From assembly GCA_944989445.1 (NCBI GenBank), contig CALYLW010000739.1, positions 276,746-340,745 on the forward strand: DNA of 64,000 bases, written 5' to 3'. The notes beneath the pieces are model-generated. The model made no database searches. It saw only the letters and a program-made list of their open reading frames with translations, and was not told where the DNA came from. This document shows, in pieces, positions 53,714 through 64,000 of the stretch. The position numbers and the translations under genes were made by a program. This DNA comes from Ampullaceana balthica. Lineage: Eukaryota > Mollusca > Gastropoda > Lymnaeidae. Positions within the stretch are counted from its first letter, which is position 1. Each line of letters starts with the position of its first letter.

Positions 53714-54186
53714 GGTAGTAGTAGTTGACCTAGTTATAAAAGCAAACACATGGGGTAGTAGTAGTTGACCTAGTTATAAAAGCAAACACATGGGGTAGTA
53801 GTAGTTGACCTAGTTTTACAAGCAAACACATGTGGTAGTAGTAGTTGACCTAGTTATACAAGCAAACACATGTGGTAGTAGTAGTTGACCTAGTTATACA
53901 AGCAAACACATGTGGTAGTAGTAGTTGACCTAGTTATACAAGCAAACACATGGGGTAGTAGTAGTTGACCTAGTTATACAAGCAAACACATGTGGTAGTA
54001 GTAGTTGACCTAGTTATACAAGCAAACACATGTAGTAGTAGTAGTTGACCTAGTTATACAAGCAAACACATGTGGTAGTAGTAGTTGACCTAGTTATAAA
54101 AGCAAACACATGTGGTAGTAGTTGACTTAGTTATACAAGCAAACACATGTGGTAGTAGTAGTTGACCTAGTTATAAAAGCAAACCC
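53714..54186. repeat. Minisatellite, 40-bp unit, about 12 copies
   Basis: Units start GTGGTAGTAGTAGTTGACCT and end GCAAACACAT. One copy lacks three bases of the GTA run. Intergenic. Confidence 0.93.
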
Positions 54187-54856
54187 ATTTTTTCAACTAA
54201 TCATCTCTAAAGTGAAATCTACTCTTAACATGATATGGTGCACATCTTCATTAACTTTAACAGCAAAATATTTCTAATAGTTTGCTCTGTCTATTTCAAA
54301 CTGAATAGTACTTATTACTGATTAGTATGGTGGGATTATTATTGTATGCATTGATCATTAAAAGTTAAAATTATTTTTAAAAATCAAACTACTATCTTTT
54401 TAACTTTTATCATTGCTTTAAATTTAACTGTAGCTGAATTAAAATACAATTATCATGTTATTTGTTTTGTTTTGGTATTTATTAAAGGCTTTTATTAGAA
54501 AAAAAAAGAAATTCATTGAAGTTTGTTCTTCTCTAACAATCCACATTAAAAAAAATATGTTTGATAAAAGTGGAAGTCTTAATTTTTCATTGTGTTGTAC
54601 TTTGCATTCAGCATATTATATGGTCTGACAATTTGGTAACATTATCTTTTGAAATAAAAAATATGGTATAATATTTCACAAGGTTTCAAATTTAAATTCA
54701 AATATAAATAAGGAAAGAGGGTTTTAAAAAAGCAAGCAAAACATTATAACAATAACTCCAGTTCTTTACAGGTTAGAAGGATGATTTTTTTTTAGGTAAA
54801 GCTTATTTTTAGATTTGTTTTCGAAATGATGAGTTACATTATATTATGTACAAGCG
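54187..54856. other. AT-rich spacer
   Basis: No coding or repeat structure recognised before the hAT element at 54857. Confidence 0.5.
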
Positions 54857-57035
54857 CAGGGGTGGGCAAACTTTTTCTACGGAGGGCCGCATTGAAAATT
54901 TATTGTTATTGGCGGGCAGCATATATATTTTGTCTATTTTAATTACAATTTACAACTTATAAAATATGAATTAATGATTATAACCACGTACTTGTCATTT
55001 TATTGCACATTCACACTCTATTACACGTGTACATTACATTTTAAAATACGAACTGAAACAGAGTTTAATTTGATAATAAGATTTTACAATTCATTATTAT
55101 GTCAACAAAAGTTTATCTTTACCTGTTATTATAACTATGAAGAAGTAAGAACGTAATTTACATAGAAAATGACCATAAAGCACAATTATAATTCATGAGA
55201 AGTATGTTACTGTTAACAATTTTGTATAATGTTCTTGAACTGTGGAACCATTTTACTGTTTATAATTCGCATGACATCATTTAAATTGCAGATAGTCAAA
55301 ATCGATCTGTTATAGACTTGTTTATTTTCATATAAGAAAAAGCTTGCTCTCAGGTGTATGTGAAACTAAATAGTGACAAAAGTTTGGCATCAAAGTTTTT
55401 AAAGTGTGGAAATGCTGCTGCTGGCAAACATTCACAAGACTCCAGCAGAAGAACTGATTTAAACTTCTCTTTCATGTCATAATCTGCTTGTAGGTCAACT
55501 GCACTATATGGTGAACTGAGGTTATTGAAGGGTGGTTCCAGGTTATTGAAGTATTGAAACCTCCTTTCAAATTCCACAGCCAAGGCATCCAACTGAGCCT
55601 TGTACTTGTCACCCGTTTTACAACAAATGGTTTTCTGTTTCAGCAAAGGAAAATGGCAAAACCTGATTTCACCTGCTTGCCTGAAGAAGAGGGAGAGCTT
55701 TGCCTGAAATAATATAACATGCACATATATTTCATGTGCAAACAAGCTATTCCCCTGAAGTTTGACATTCAGTTCATTCAACTTTTCCATAATGTCGATT
55801 GCAAACATGAAGTCTGACTTCCACTTCTCATTAACAATGTTAGTAACAAAGTCACAAACAAAACCCTTCACTCCAAGAACATAACTATTTCTTCCTTGAG
55901 ATCCCACACTCGCCTCAACATCTTGCACAGGCTCAGCCAGCGGACACTGCTGTGTTAGATAATATCATAATATTCAGTTTAAAAATCTTCAAGCAGTGCC
56001 CTGAACTTCCTGTGGTTAAGTGCCCTGGCTCTGATGAGCTTTATCACACTGACAACTGGGTTAATAAAATGATTAATGTTTAACACAACTTTATAAAGAC
56101 TTTCCTGATGGATGACGCAGTTGATAGGTAAAAGTGTATTGTCAGAATGTTCTTCTTTAATTTTATTTTTTACCAGCTTCACAAGACCTACGTTTTTCAA
56201 GTCAAAGCACGCGCTGCTTCTGTCGTTACACTTGCTATCTTGTTCCACACTAACCCAGTTCTTTCAACACAGTTCTCAACAACATTGAAAAAATCCTGGT
56301 CTGTAGTTGTGTCTTTGAGTGGCTCAACACTAAGTTATTTTTCGGTAAGCTCAAAACGAGTTTTTATTCCCGGTATAAATACCAACAACTGTGCTTTGCC
56401 TTGTACATCAGTACTTTCATCCAACGCAAGAGAGTACCACAAAAAGTCTTTGCTTGCATCTCGAAGGTGGTGCATAAAATGTCACTAATTTTCCTAACAC
56501 GCCCTACTACAGTTCTCCTTGATAAAGAAATGGTATCAAGTTTTGTTTTAGGTGGTGGACACATGCTTGCTGCATCTGGCAAGCATTCCTTGATGAACTT
56601 GCTGTCAGAAAAAGGCTTGTTCCATTTAAAAATCTTATGGGACAGCACCAAACTGGCTACGGTTGCAGCATCTTGTATTAAATCTTCTTTTTTTGGCAGC
56701 ACTCATGGTTAAATCTATTCGCTTTTAAATTACAACTTGTAAATATGTAAATTATAAATAAAAATATGTTCCGTTTGAGCTGAAATGAAGTTGCGAATAA
56801 GGATATTAAGAATTAATGACAAATGATGACTAATCAATTATGGAGCCATAAAACCGTTTTAATATCACCATATTCGTATCAAATACTCGGAATAAAATAT
56901 AAAACTATATAGCTTAAATTCTAAACAAAGAAAATTTACATCGACAATAGATCGCAACATGACTTTGCATACGGGCCGCATACTATGCTCTGGCGGGCCG
57001 CATGCGACCCGCGGGTCGTAGTTTGCCCATCCCTG
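54857..57035 (-). mobile_element. hAT element with GTF2IRD2-like transposase remnant
   Basis: It starts CAGGGGTGGGCAAACTTTTT and ends GTAGTTTGCCCATCCCTG, inverted partners, with GGCCGC-rich subterminal sequence on both sides. The 8-mers outside (TACAAGCG and TTAACTAG) do not match, so the target duplication is lost or one edge was rearranged. Confidence 0.8.
55350..56702 (-). pseudogene. GTF2IRD2-like hAT transposase, broken
   Basis: 56702-56364 holds KKEDLIQDAATVASLV and RVRKISDIL. 56248-55979 holds KNVGLVKLVKNKIKEE, INCVIHQESLYK and IKLIRARALNHRKFRALLED. 55928-55350 holds FAIDIMEKLNELNVKLQGNS and later FERRFQYFNNLEPPFNNLSS. The order and motifs match the hAT-derived part of GTF2IRD2. The pieces are in different frames with stops between, and the LDES core near 56400 is interrupted. 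Confidence 0.82.
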
Positions 57036-57037
57036 TT

Positions 57038-57458
57038 AACTAGCGTATCACCCGTCAAAAATGACGGAAGTTTTCAGCTGAAATCTATTTATTTTGAAAA
57101 AAATGCACTTTTTTTTAGGGCGCCTACCTTTTTCAAAGGCCCAAATAACTTGTCATTTTTTGATAAATACGAAATATTAAAATTTCTGAAATGTACACAA
57201 ACTATTTTATAATAGGGGTTGTAGGGCATCTACAGCACCCCCTTTGTTTTTTTATTTTATAATTAACCATCATCAAATCCTATTTTTACATTGTTCCCTT
57301 TTCCAAAATTAAAATATGAGCTAAAACAATGACGTCATATAATATTTTTTTACAGCGCATCTTTGATTTGCACACCTTTTGATGCATTTGTGCAGTAATA
57401 TGGTGCGCTGCTTTCTAAAATTAGTAGCGTCACGGACAGACACTACAGACGTGACATA
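57038..57458 (+). repeat. Dispersed repeat, copy 1 of an inverted pair
   Basis: It runs from ACTAGCGTATCACCCGTCAA to ACTACAGACGTGACAT. The same block is found in reverse complement at 62119-62543, with moderate divergence and an extra segment. No coding capacity. Confidence 0.8.
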
Positions 57459-57659
57459 GATTTCAAATTATGTTTATTGATAGTTTAAGCCAATATTAAA
57501 CATTATTATAAAAAAATACAAAATATTTTATATTGCCAAGTTGACTAATAAAATATAACATTTAACTTATTAATGGAAAATATTGGTCAATCATAGATGT
57601 ACAAAAAATTAGTTGAACTTAAAATTACATTTAAATATGTCTGTTTAGTGTTTCTAAAA

Positions 57660-58698
57660 CCCTACAAAGGCAAGTTACCGAATATTAGGTAATTAATTTA
57701 ATTACTATATAACGAGTTACCGAATTCTAGGTTTTTGGGATATCACTTGACGAAGCACTAAAAATAGCAGCCAATTGTCGTTAAATCTCGCATTTGTTGC
57801 ATGATTAGTGTTTACAAATGGTTTCTTCTTTGAATAAAGCAGTTAGTTAGTGATTACGTTGATTTTGTTGAAAATAACAATGAAAAGATCGGCGAATGAA
57901 CAGAGCACTTCCACAGGAAAAAGAGGAAGGCCTACACATTTTACACTGCAGCAGGCAATGGAAGCTTTAGACGATTCAGAAGGCGATGAAGCAGTTTTGC
58001 TTCATCAATATGATTATTCTAGTTTTAGTGACGTTGACATGGATCGTGATCTCGATAGTGATAGCTGATAGGTCAAGTGATGATGATGATGATGATAGAT
58101 CCAGAGCTAGACCAACTGTTATGGAAAGGGGGCGTGTCCATCAAACAGATTTTCGTGGTGACAATTTTCCAGATGATGGCTGGACTGCAACCTTTGCGGC
58201 TCCAACAATAGATTTGAACGCAATACTGGCGTTAGATGGAAGCATTGTTCAACTAAATAAACAAATATTATCTTCTTAAAAAAAAAGAAGTTAAAATTTT
58301 TTTTAAAAATAAATAAAATAAAAATTTGCTGCGCGGCAGCTCTAAACTGCTGGGCGGTGTTGGTCGAACGCCTGCGCGGCTAAGCAGCTTAAAGGGAACA
58401 TTGGTGCAAAGTTGTACAGCATCCATTTTTAAAATAAATATTTTAGTAAATTTGATGTGCGGTAACTATAAACTGCTGCGTGGCGTAATATATATGCGTT
58501 GCCGCGCAGCCGCTCAGCTAAATTGAACATTGTATGGAAGCTAGACCTATTTCCTGCTATATCTAAAAGTTTGAGCTCATTCTGACCACTGGTTTGCATG
58601 ATACTAGCAATTTCCTAACCCATATACATTTTCTTTATTTTTGCTGGGGAGGCCAGGTATAGGGGCAAATTAGCTTGGGGAGCTCGGATTTGGTAGGG
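57660..58698 (+). mobile_element. piggyBac element, internally deleted (keeps acidic N-terminus)
   Basis: Same family as 39363-40354. It starts CCCTAC and GTTACCGAATATTAGG, and ends GATTTGGTAGGG followed by TTAA (58699-58702). The left TTAA has mutated. A start MKRSANEQSTSTGKRGRP is followed by an acidic, Asp-rich N-terminal segment typical of piggyBac transposases. The catalytic region and Cys-rich end are missing. Length 1039 bp. Confidence 0.8.
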
Positions 58699-59938
58699 TT
58701 AAAACCCAAGGATGAAAAACACTTCCTTGCATTAAATTTAAAAAATGAAAAACAAAATTGCAAAAAATTTAATTATTAAATTAAAAAAATAATGAGAATC
58801 GAGAATTTCGACAAAAAACAATATTATTTCCCGATTTATAAATTTTAACTTTAATAAACAATATTAATTTTTACATTCAACCATTATATAAAAATAAAGT
58901 GCAGTATTTATACTAAGTAACAGCGGAATCCATTATATTCTTCAAATTGTAAAATAAAAATTACCATTTTCGCATTTGTCACTGTGCGCTTATATAACCG
59001 TTCGCATTTATCACTGTGCGCGATTGTCGGTGTGCGCAACTATCGGTGTTCGCGTTTGTCCTGTGCGCATTTGTAGCATTGCGGAATTGTCAGTGCGCGT
59101 TTGTCACGGAACCAAATCAAAAGAGCCATACATTGCTCGCGAGCCATGGTTTCCCGACTCTTGCTATACAGCAATATTTGACTTGTAGACCGACCTTTTC
59201 AATGGATATCCGAATTCTTAATTGTAGGAACAAAATTAAGTTTTTTCAGGAATCAAAGCTAAGCTCCTAATAACGCAACATTGTGCACACAAAACATAAA
59301 TATTTGTAGATGTCAGAAATATATAGCTTATGAGCAAAATAAAATATATACAAATAAAATTTAAAACAATGTTTATTTATTTTGAATTAAATAAAAATGG
59401 CACAATGTTTATTTATTTTGAATTAAAAATAAAAATGGCATTAATTGTAAATATTATTAGAATTTTTTAAATTATTTGTTCAACATTAAATAATATTATA
59501 TAATATATTAGAAAATGAATTGGTTCCCTTGATTCTATTCATTTGATACATATATTAATTTTTTACATGACAAAATATAAAAAGAAGAGAAATAACACAA
59601 AAATACGAAAAATGATAACATGTTCGTTATTATTTTGATAACATAAACTATCAATAACTCTAATTTTATTTAAAATCTAAATTGCTTATAGTAAATGACA
59701 ATAAAACAAATTTGGCCTCATTTTTTTTTACTCACTCCATCTAAATATTGGTAAATGACGTCATTACTTCTGTTGTACTCATCCATTTGTAGAGCCTTAT
59801 CTTCTATATATATATATATATATATAAAATGACACTATTATTGTGTGCATGTCTTATATAACCTACTAGCTGTCCTCTCGTGCATTTCAGCGATCTCAGG
59901 GCAAAGAAATAAATTCAAAGAAACCAATGCGTGGTACT
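58699..59938. other. AT-rich spacer with a short degenerate repeat and a hAT-end fragment
   Basis: At 58970-59105 a degenerate unit of the CGCATTTGTCACTGTGCG type repeats about seven times. At 59125-59165 GAGCCATGGTTTCCCGACTC resembles the right end of the hAT element at 28820-28866. A short AT microsatellite is at 59805-59828. No gene. Confidence 0.5.
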
Positions 59939-60567
59939 TTTTAATAAATAGAGGTAAAAAAAGATTTTTAAAAAACTAAGTTTTTATAAGTGTACTAATA
60001 AGAAGAAAATAAGTTGAAACTTATAAGTTTAATTACTTTGCTTTAATATAAATAAAAACGTGGGGCGGGTGTTTGGTATAAAAATTAAAGATTTATAATT
60101 TAGAAGGCAAAAGAGAGATCTATAAGTCAGAGAATGAGTGAACTGCATATGTAAAACTCATAAGCGCCCGTCCCACGTTTTTAGTCATAATAGTCCATAA
60201 AGTACGCCACGATCCAGGGGGGGGGGAGGGGTGTAAGAAAGTGTGACAGTTTGTGACAGGGGTGAGGGGGGTCCGGTCCTGTGTGACGTCACGGTGTTTT
60301 ATATTAAATTTTAATTATGTATTTAGTTAATAAAAAAATTATTTTTGTTCGAAAGTGTGAAGTACTTTGTCCGATATTTGTGACAGTTTGTGACGGGGGG
60401 AGGGGGGAGTTAAAATTGTCGAAAATAGCGTGACGTACTTTATGGACAGCCCCTTAAATTAAAGTACTTGAACTTATAAGTTTTAAATTATTTTCTTCTT
60501 TTTTGTCCACTTACAAAAACGTGGTTTTTAAAAATCTATTTTTACCTCTAATTTATTTTATTATTTT
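59939..60567. mobile_element. TIR element (11355-11680 family) interrupted by another element
   Basis: The left part resembles 11355-11540 and the right part 11600-11680. The element at 60191-60453 sits between them. Confidence 0.6.
60191..60453. mobile_element. TIR element with GTCCATAAAGTACG ends
   Basis: Left end AGTCCATAAAGTACGCCACG and right end CGTGACGTACTTTATGGACA are inverted copies, followed by GCCCC and TTAA. Two internal GTGACAGTTTGTGAC blocks flank G-runs. It is nested in the element at 59939-60567. Confidence 0.7.
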
Positions 60568-60787
60568 TAGTCTGTGTGTAAAATCATAGAGTGTATCGAA
60601 AATTGTATTTCTTTAATCGCATCGCGTGACAAACATTTACAGACTGTAACTTACTGAAGTCCCTTTGCTGTAAACAAGGGGATGTGGTCATCGATGGCTG
60701 GGGTGAACTTCCGGTGGCACGTGGATGTAAACAATAGCAGATGGATACAGATGCTATATGGAGATAAACTAAAAATGCATTAATTTA

Positions 60788-60952
60788 ATTACGGTACATT
60801 CGATCGATCTGTAATTTTGATACAATGCTTTGTCATCCAAGATCTCAGGTAAAATTTTGAGATCTCTAGGACCATCAGAAGTGGTTTAATTTTACGTTGG
60901 AAATTTTGAAATTTTGCGGACAAACAGATAGAAAGACAGGAACGAAAGGAAG
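60788..60952. repeat. Third copy of the 6926-7125 / 11818-12012 repeat
   Basis: ATTCGATCGATCTGTAATTT to GGAACGAAAGGAAGTTAAT, directly followed by a truncated copy of the TIR element (60953-61200). Confidence 0.65.
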
Positions 60953-61200
60953 TTAATAATAAATAGAGGTAAAAAAAATTTTAAAAAAAAACCAATTTTT
61001 TAAATAAGTGGACTAAAAAGAAGAAATTAATTTAAAACTTATAAGTTCAATTACTTTGATTTAATATGACTAAAAACGTTGGGAGGGTTTTTGGTATACA
61101 AATTAAAGATGTATAAATTAGAAGGCAAAAGAGAGATCTATAAGTGAGAGAATGCGTGAACTGCATATGTAAAACCTCATAAGCGCCCGCCCCAACATAG
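60953..61200. mobile_element. Truncated copy of the 11355-11680 TIR element
   Basis: It matches the left two thirds of the copy at 59939 and stops near the CGCCCGCCCC junction at about 61195. The right inverted end is absent. Confidence 0.55.
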
Positions 61201-62118
61201 TCTTGCTGTCTCAACTGTCTGTTCACCAATCAAACCAATTGTAAGAGCGACACCTGGTGGATGTCGACTGAAGCACGTTTGAGTACGTCCTTTCTGTTGT
61301 ACTCTGGTGGACAACAAAGTTATGGAGTTTAGCAGTACCGCCAATAGCTCCAAGAACTTTGTGGTCCAAGCTACTTTACAGGGGAGTTTCAAATGGAATG
61401 GCTTCGAGGGATCCGCGTGTAAATGACACTTGTACTTTAGATTAGCCGCCCATACACGAAAGGATCTTTAGAAACGTTTACTTGTAATAAAATAGTTCCC
61501 TGTCAGGGAAATATTATAGTCTAATGGTGTTTTCCCGCTTTAGGAATGTTAATGTTAGACTGTTGCACAGTGCGCAATATTTTGACACATGTTTGCTGTG
61601 ACGTAGTGTGGTGGGGGTATGACGTCAATAGAGACATATGCGAGATGGACGGTTTTGTAGCGGAGAGCAAGGACAGTGTTGTTATTATTATGTATTGAAG
61701 GATTCCTGTTTCAATTAAAAGATAGATTCTTTCTGATGGTGTTTTGAATTATTGAGTTTACGCCTTGTGAGTCATACAATTCCCTTAGAACTTGACATTC
61801 ACCAGGTGTTCGTAAAATATTATTACAATTCCTACACAATCACAACCATGTGTGTGTGTGTGTGTGTGGTCGGGTAACGTTCCTGAAGTAGATACACAGT
61901 GGCTTAACTATGGGAGGGGAGGGTGGACTAAATTCGAAAGTCCCTCGGGACTAGATTGGGGCCCCCAAATTAGTGTCTGAAATTATTTTTTTTACAATAA
62001 CTATTACGCTACCGCCATGTATGTGAGGCCCCCAAAAATTTAAGCCCCCGGGTCCCCCAAAAAGGTACATATATAATGTATACATATATAAATATATATA
62101 TTAAACAATATAATTGCA
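61201..62118. other. Unassigned region, possible solo LTR at about 61550-61784
   Basis: A less AT-rich stretch. 61551-61784 runs from TGTTAGACTGTTGCACAGTG to GTGAGTCATACA, starts TG and ends CA, and would fit a solo LTR, but I find no target duplication. A (GT)n tract is at 61849-61868. A TIR-like CAGTGGCTTAACTATGGGAG is at 61897. A 71-residue minus-strand frame at 61177-61392 matches nothing I know. Confidence 0.25.
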
Positions 62119-62543
62119 ATGTCACGTCTGTAGTGTCTGTCCGTGACGCTACTAATTTTAGAAAGTAGCGCACCAAATTATTGCACCAATCCATTAAAAG
62201 GTGTGCAAGTTAGAGATACGCTGTAAAAAGTATTATATGACGTCATTGTTTTAGCTTATATTTTAATTTTGGGAAAGGGAACAATGTAAAAAGAGGATTT
62301 GATGATGGTTAATTATAAAATAAAAAAACAAAGGGGGCGCCGTAGGCGCCCTACAAATCTTATTATAAAATACTTTGTTTGCATTTTAGAAAGTTTAATA
62401 TTTCGTATTTTCAAACAAGGACAAGTTAGCTGGGCTTTTGAAAAAATATGGGCGCCGTAGGCGCCCAAAAAAAGTACATTTTTTCAAAATAAATTAATTT
62501 CAGCTGAAAACTTCCGTTATTTTTGACGGGTGATACGCTAGTA
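62119..62543 (-). repeat. Dispersed repeat, copy 2 of an inverted pair
   Basis: Reverse complement of 57038-57458. It includes two GGCGCCGTAGGCGCC palindromic blocks that are altered or absent in copy 1. Confidence 0.8.
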
Positions 62544-63181
62544 TATATATAAATACATATATATAAAATAAAAGTTAAAAAGCAAGAAACGATCACATGA
62601 AATTTGGGAACGTGGTTGACGTCTCATTTGAAATATAAAACAAATACCCCCCTCCCCCACACAATTTTTCCGGGCTTGGAAAGTAGAACAAAAGCCATAG
62701 TAACGTCCAATGAACATGGGTCGTTATAAAACTGTTGGCCAGGGTCATCATCCAAAATAGCCACTCGATGACCAGTTCACCGACATGCTTGTAGATGGGT
62801 CGACCTCCGGGTTGGGGGGGGGGAAGGGTGTGTGGGCATAGCGGGGTAGTTGTGGAGGAGAAGACACCAAAGTGCAAGCGATTCAACGACTCTCACATTC
62901 TTGAAATATGGACCAAGATTTAGAACACACATACACACACACACAAATGTCCTGATTACTGTGGGGAGTGAGGGGGGAGGTGGCCACATAGGAGAAAGTT
63001 TGTAATGAGTCCAGAGAAAAAAATTACCAGGTACATGCGTAGGAAGAAGTTGGGGATGGGGGTGGGGGTTAAAATTTGTGTAAAGAACGTGCAAAATCTG
63101 TATCTGATAGTTTTGAAATTGGTCGTTCCTTAACTTCTATGAATTGACCAATAATGTTTTTTTTTAAAGTGAGTAGAAGCG
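62544..63181. other. Low-complexity region with G/C runs and (AC)n
   Basis: Runs of C and G near 62647, 62811 and 63060 and a short CACACA tract near 62935. No credible gene. Confidence 0.45.
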
Positions 63182-63988
63182 CTAAAGTGCTGTCCCCCGA
63201 CTAAGCAATCTTACATCATTGTGATACACAATATCACCGTATTCGCCCTGGATGTGCAGAAGAAACTGCTCACACTGGCGGTGAAACAGGGCTGTAGAGA
63301 GAATAAGGTTTATAGATTTTATCACTGGCTTAAAAACACGATCATATCTAAGTTGTTTTGCAAAAAAGAACTTGTTGGTGAATGATACAGTCAAGTTTAT
63401 ACGTTTTTCCGCCCTTGTCGCTGACTCTTTAACAGACAACTGTTGCTAGTCCTATGTGCTCACTAATCATGGCTGGAGCACCATCAGTAATAATTCCAGA
63501 TTATTTTCCATGGTAGTTTAATGTAATTGACAGCAGAAGAAACAGAAGCAAATAAAGCTTTTCCCCTTGTTTGGTCTTTAAGACTCTGAAGGTCAAGTAA
63601 TTCTTCACTCACACACACGTCATCATTAACTCCTCTATAAAAAACGTTGGATAGTCTCATATGTATCAGTGTGTTCATCACAGGCTATTGACAAAATTCA
63701 CATATTTCTGCTTAAAAATGACGTCATAGATTTTTACGGTAGGCGTCACTTAACTTCATCGTGTTTAAAAAAAAATCCATTTCCATGTTGTTAAGAAATT
63801 AAACGTCATCGATTTTCGCCATCATTTCACGAACTCAAAACAGTGCACAAGTTCAACTTTTCTTATAAATATAAAGTCGTTCAGAAATAATACGTCAGTC
63901 AATTAATTATTTCAAATGAGGCCACGGGCCAGTTAATATTGCTTCGCGGGCCGGTTTTGGCCCACGTGCCGGATTTTGGACACCCCTG
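63182..63988 (-). mobile_element. Truncated hAT element with GTF2IRD2-like transposase fragments
   Basis: The right end at 63988 reads, on the minus strand, CAGGGGTGTCCAAAATCCGG, with GGCCCGCGAAGC-type subterminal sequence. Coding pieces: 63681-63484 with SLKDQTRGKALFASVSSAVN, and 63439-63182 with KSINLILSTALFHRQCEQFL and YGDIVYHNDVRLLSRG, a GTF2IRD2-type signature. The reading stops abruptly at 63182, where the left part is missing. Confidence 0.75.
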
Positions 63989-64000
63989 ACCTATGGTCTT

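Noticed and set aside
54849..57043. An 8-base target duplication for the hAT element at 54857-57035
   Set aside because: TACAAGCG and TTAACTAG do not match; forcing a shifted alignment gives only partial identity.
61177..61392. A 71-residue minus-strand frame with a hydrophobic start, possibly a secreted peptide exon
   Set aside because: No recognisable family, no splice support and a transposon-rich setting. Other frames of the same stretch look equally plausible.
61551..61784. A solo LTR
   Set aside because: TG...CA limits and a plausible length, but no target-site duplication, primer-binding site or second copy in the window. It is kept only as a low-confidence remark.

Overview
This is AT-rich, intron-rich animal nuclear DNA. 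Codon use, tRNA-headed SINEs, Penelope, RTE-like, hAT, piggyBac and pogo-type elements and dense minisatellites suggest a mollusc, most likely a gastropod. That assignment is an inference, not a demonstrated identity.

One host gene fills the middle of the window on the + strand. It is an orthologue of CEBPZ (NOC1/Mak21 family, 60S ribosome biogenesis), which I could assemble from the sequence as 27 exons between 6709 and 47876. All splice phases agree. The joined coding length is 3300 bases including the stop, about 1099 residues, close to the roughly 1050 residues of the mammalian protein. The protein has a Lys-rich N-terminus, an Armadillo-like/CBF core, an acidic region and a very basic tail.

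The introns hold almost everything else. Intron 1 carries an apparently intact antisense APE-type LINE (7820-11014), a small TIR element, a truncated pogo-like element and a hAT element. Intron 7 has a Penelope remnant with inverted termini that carry hammerhead-ribozyme core motifs. Intron 13 has a three-element nest with readable target-site duplications. Introns 14, 20, 21, 23, 25 and 26 carry pogo-like, piggyBac, hAT, LINE and SINE insertions.

The most unusual feature is that about two thirds of the introns contain a minisatellite, and in six cases the repeat unit includes the exon/intron boundary itself. The 5' splice sites of exons 8, 15, 16, 18 and 22 are repeated in tandem 39, 3, 13, 33 and 3 times. 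The 3' splice site of exon 20 is duplicated 39 bases apart, in frame. Reading past the first donor meets a stop codon in every array, whereas the duplicated acceptor stays open.

Outside the gene (1-6687 and about 48.7-64 kb) I see only mobile-element remnants and repeats: LINE and C2H2-type transposase pieces on the left; decayed hAT transposases of several lineages, a second piggyBac copy and nested TIR elements on the right.
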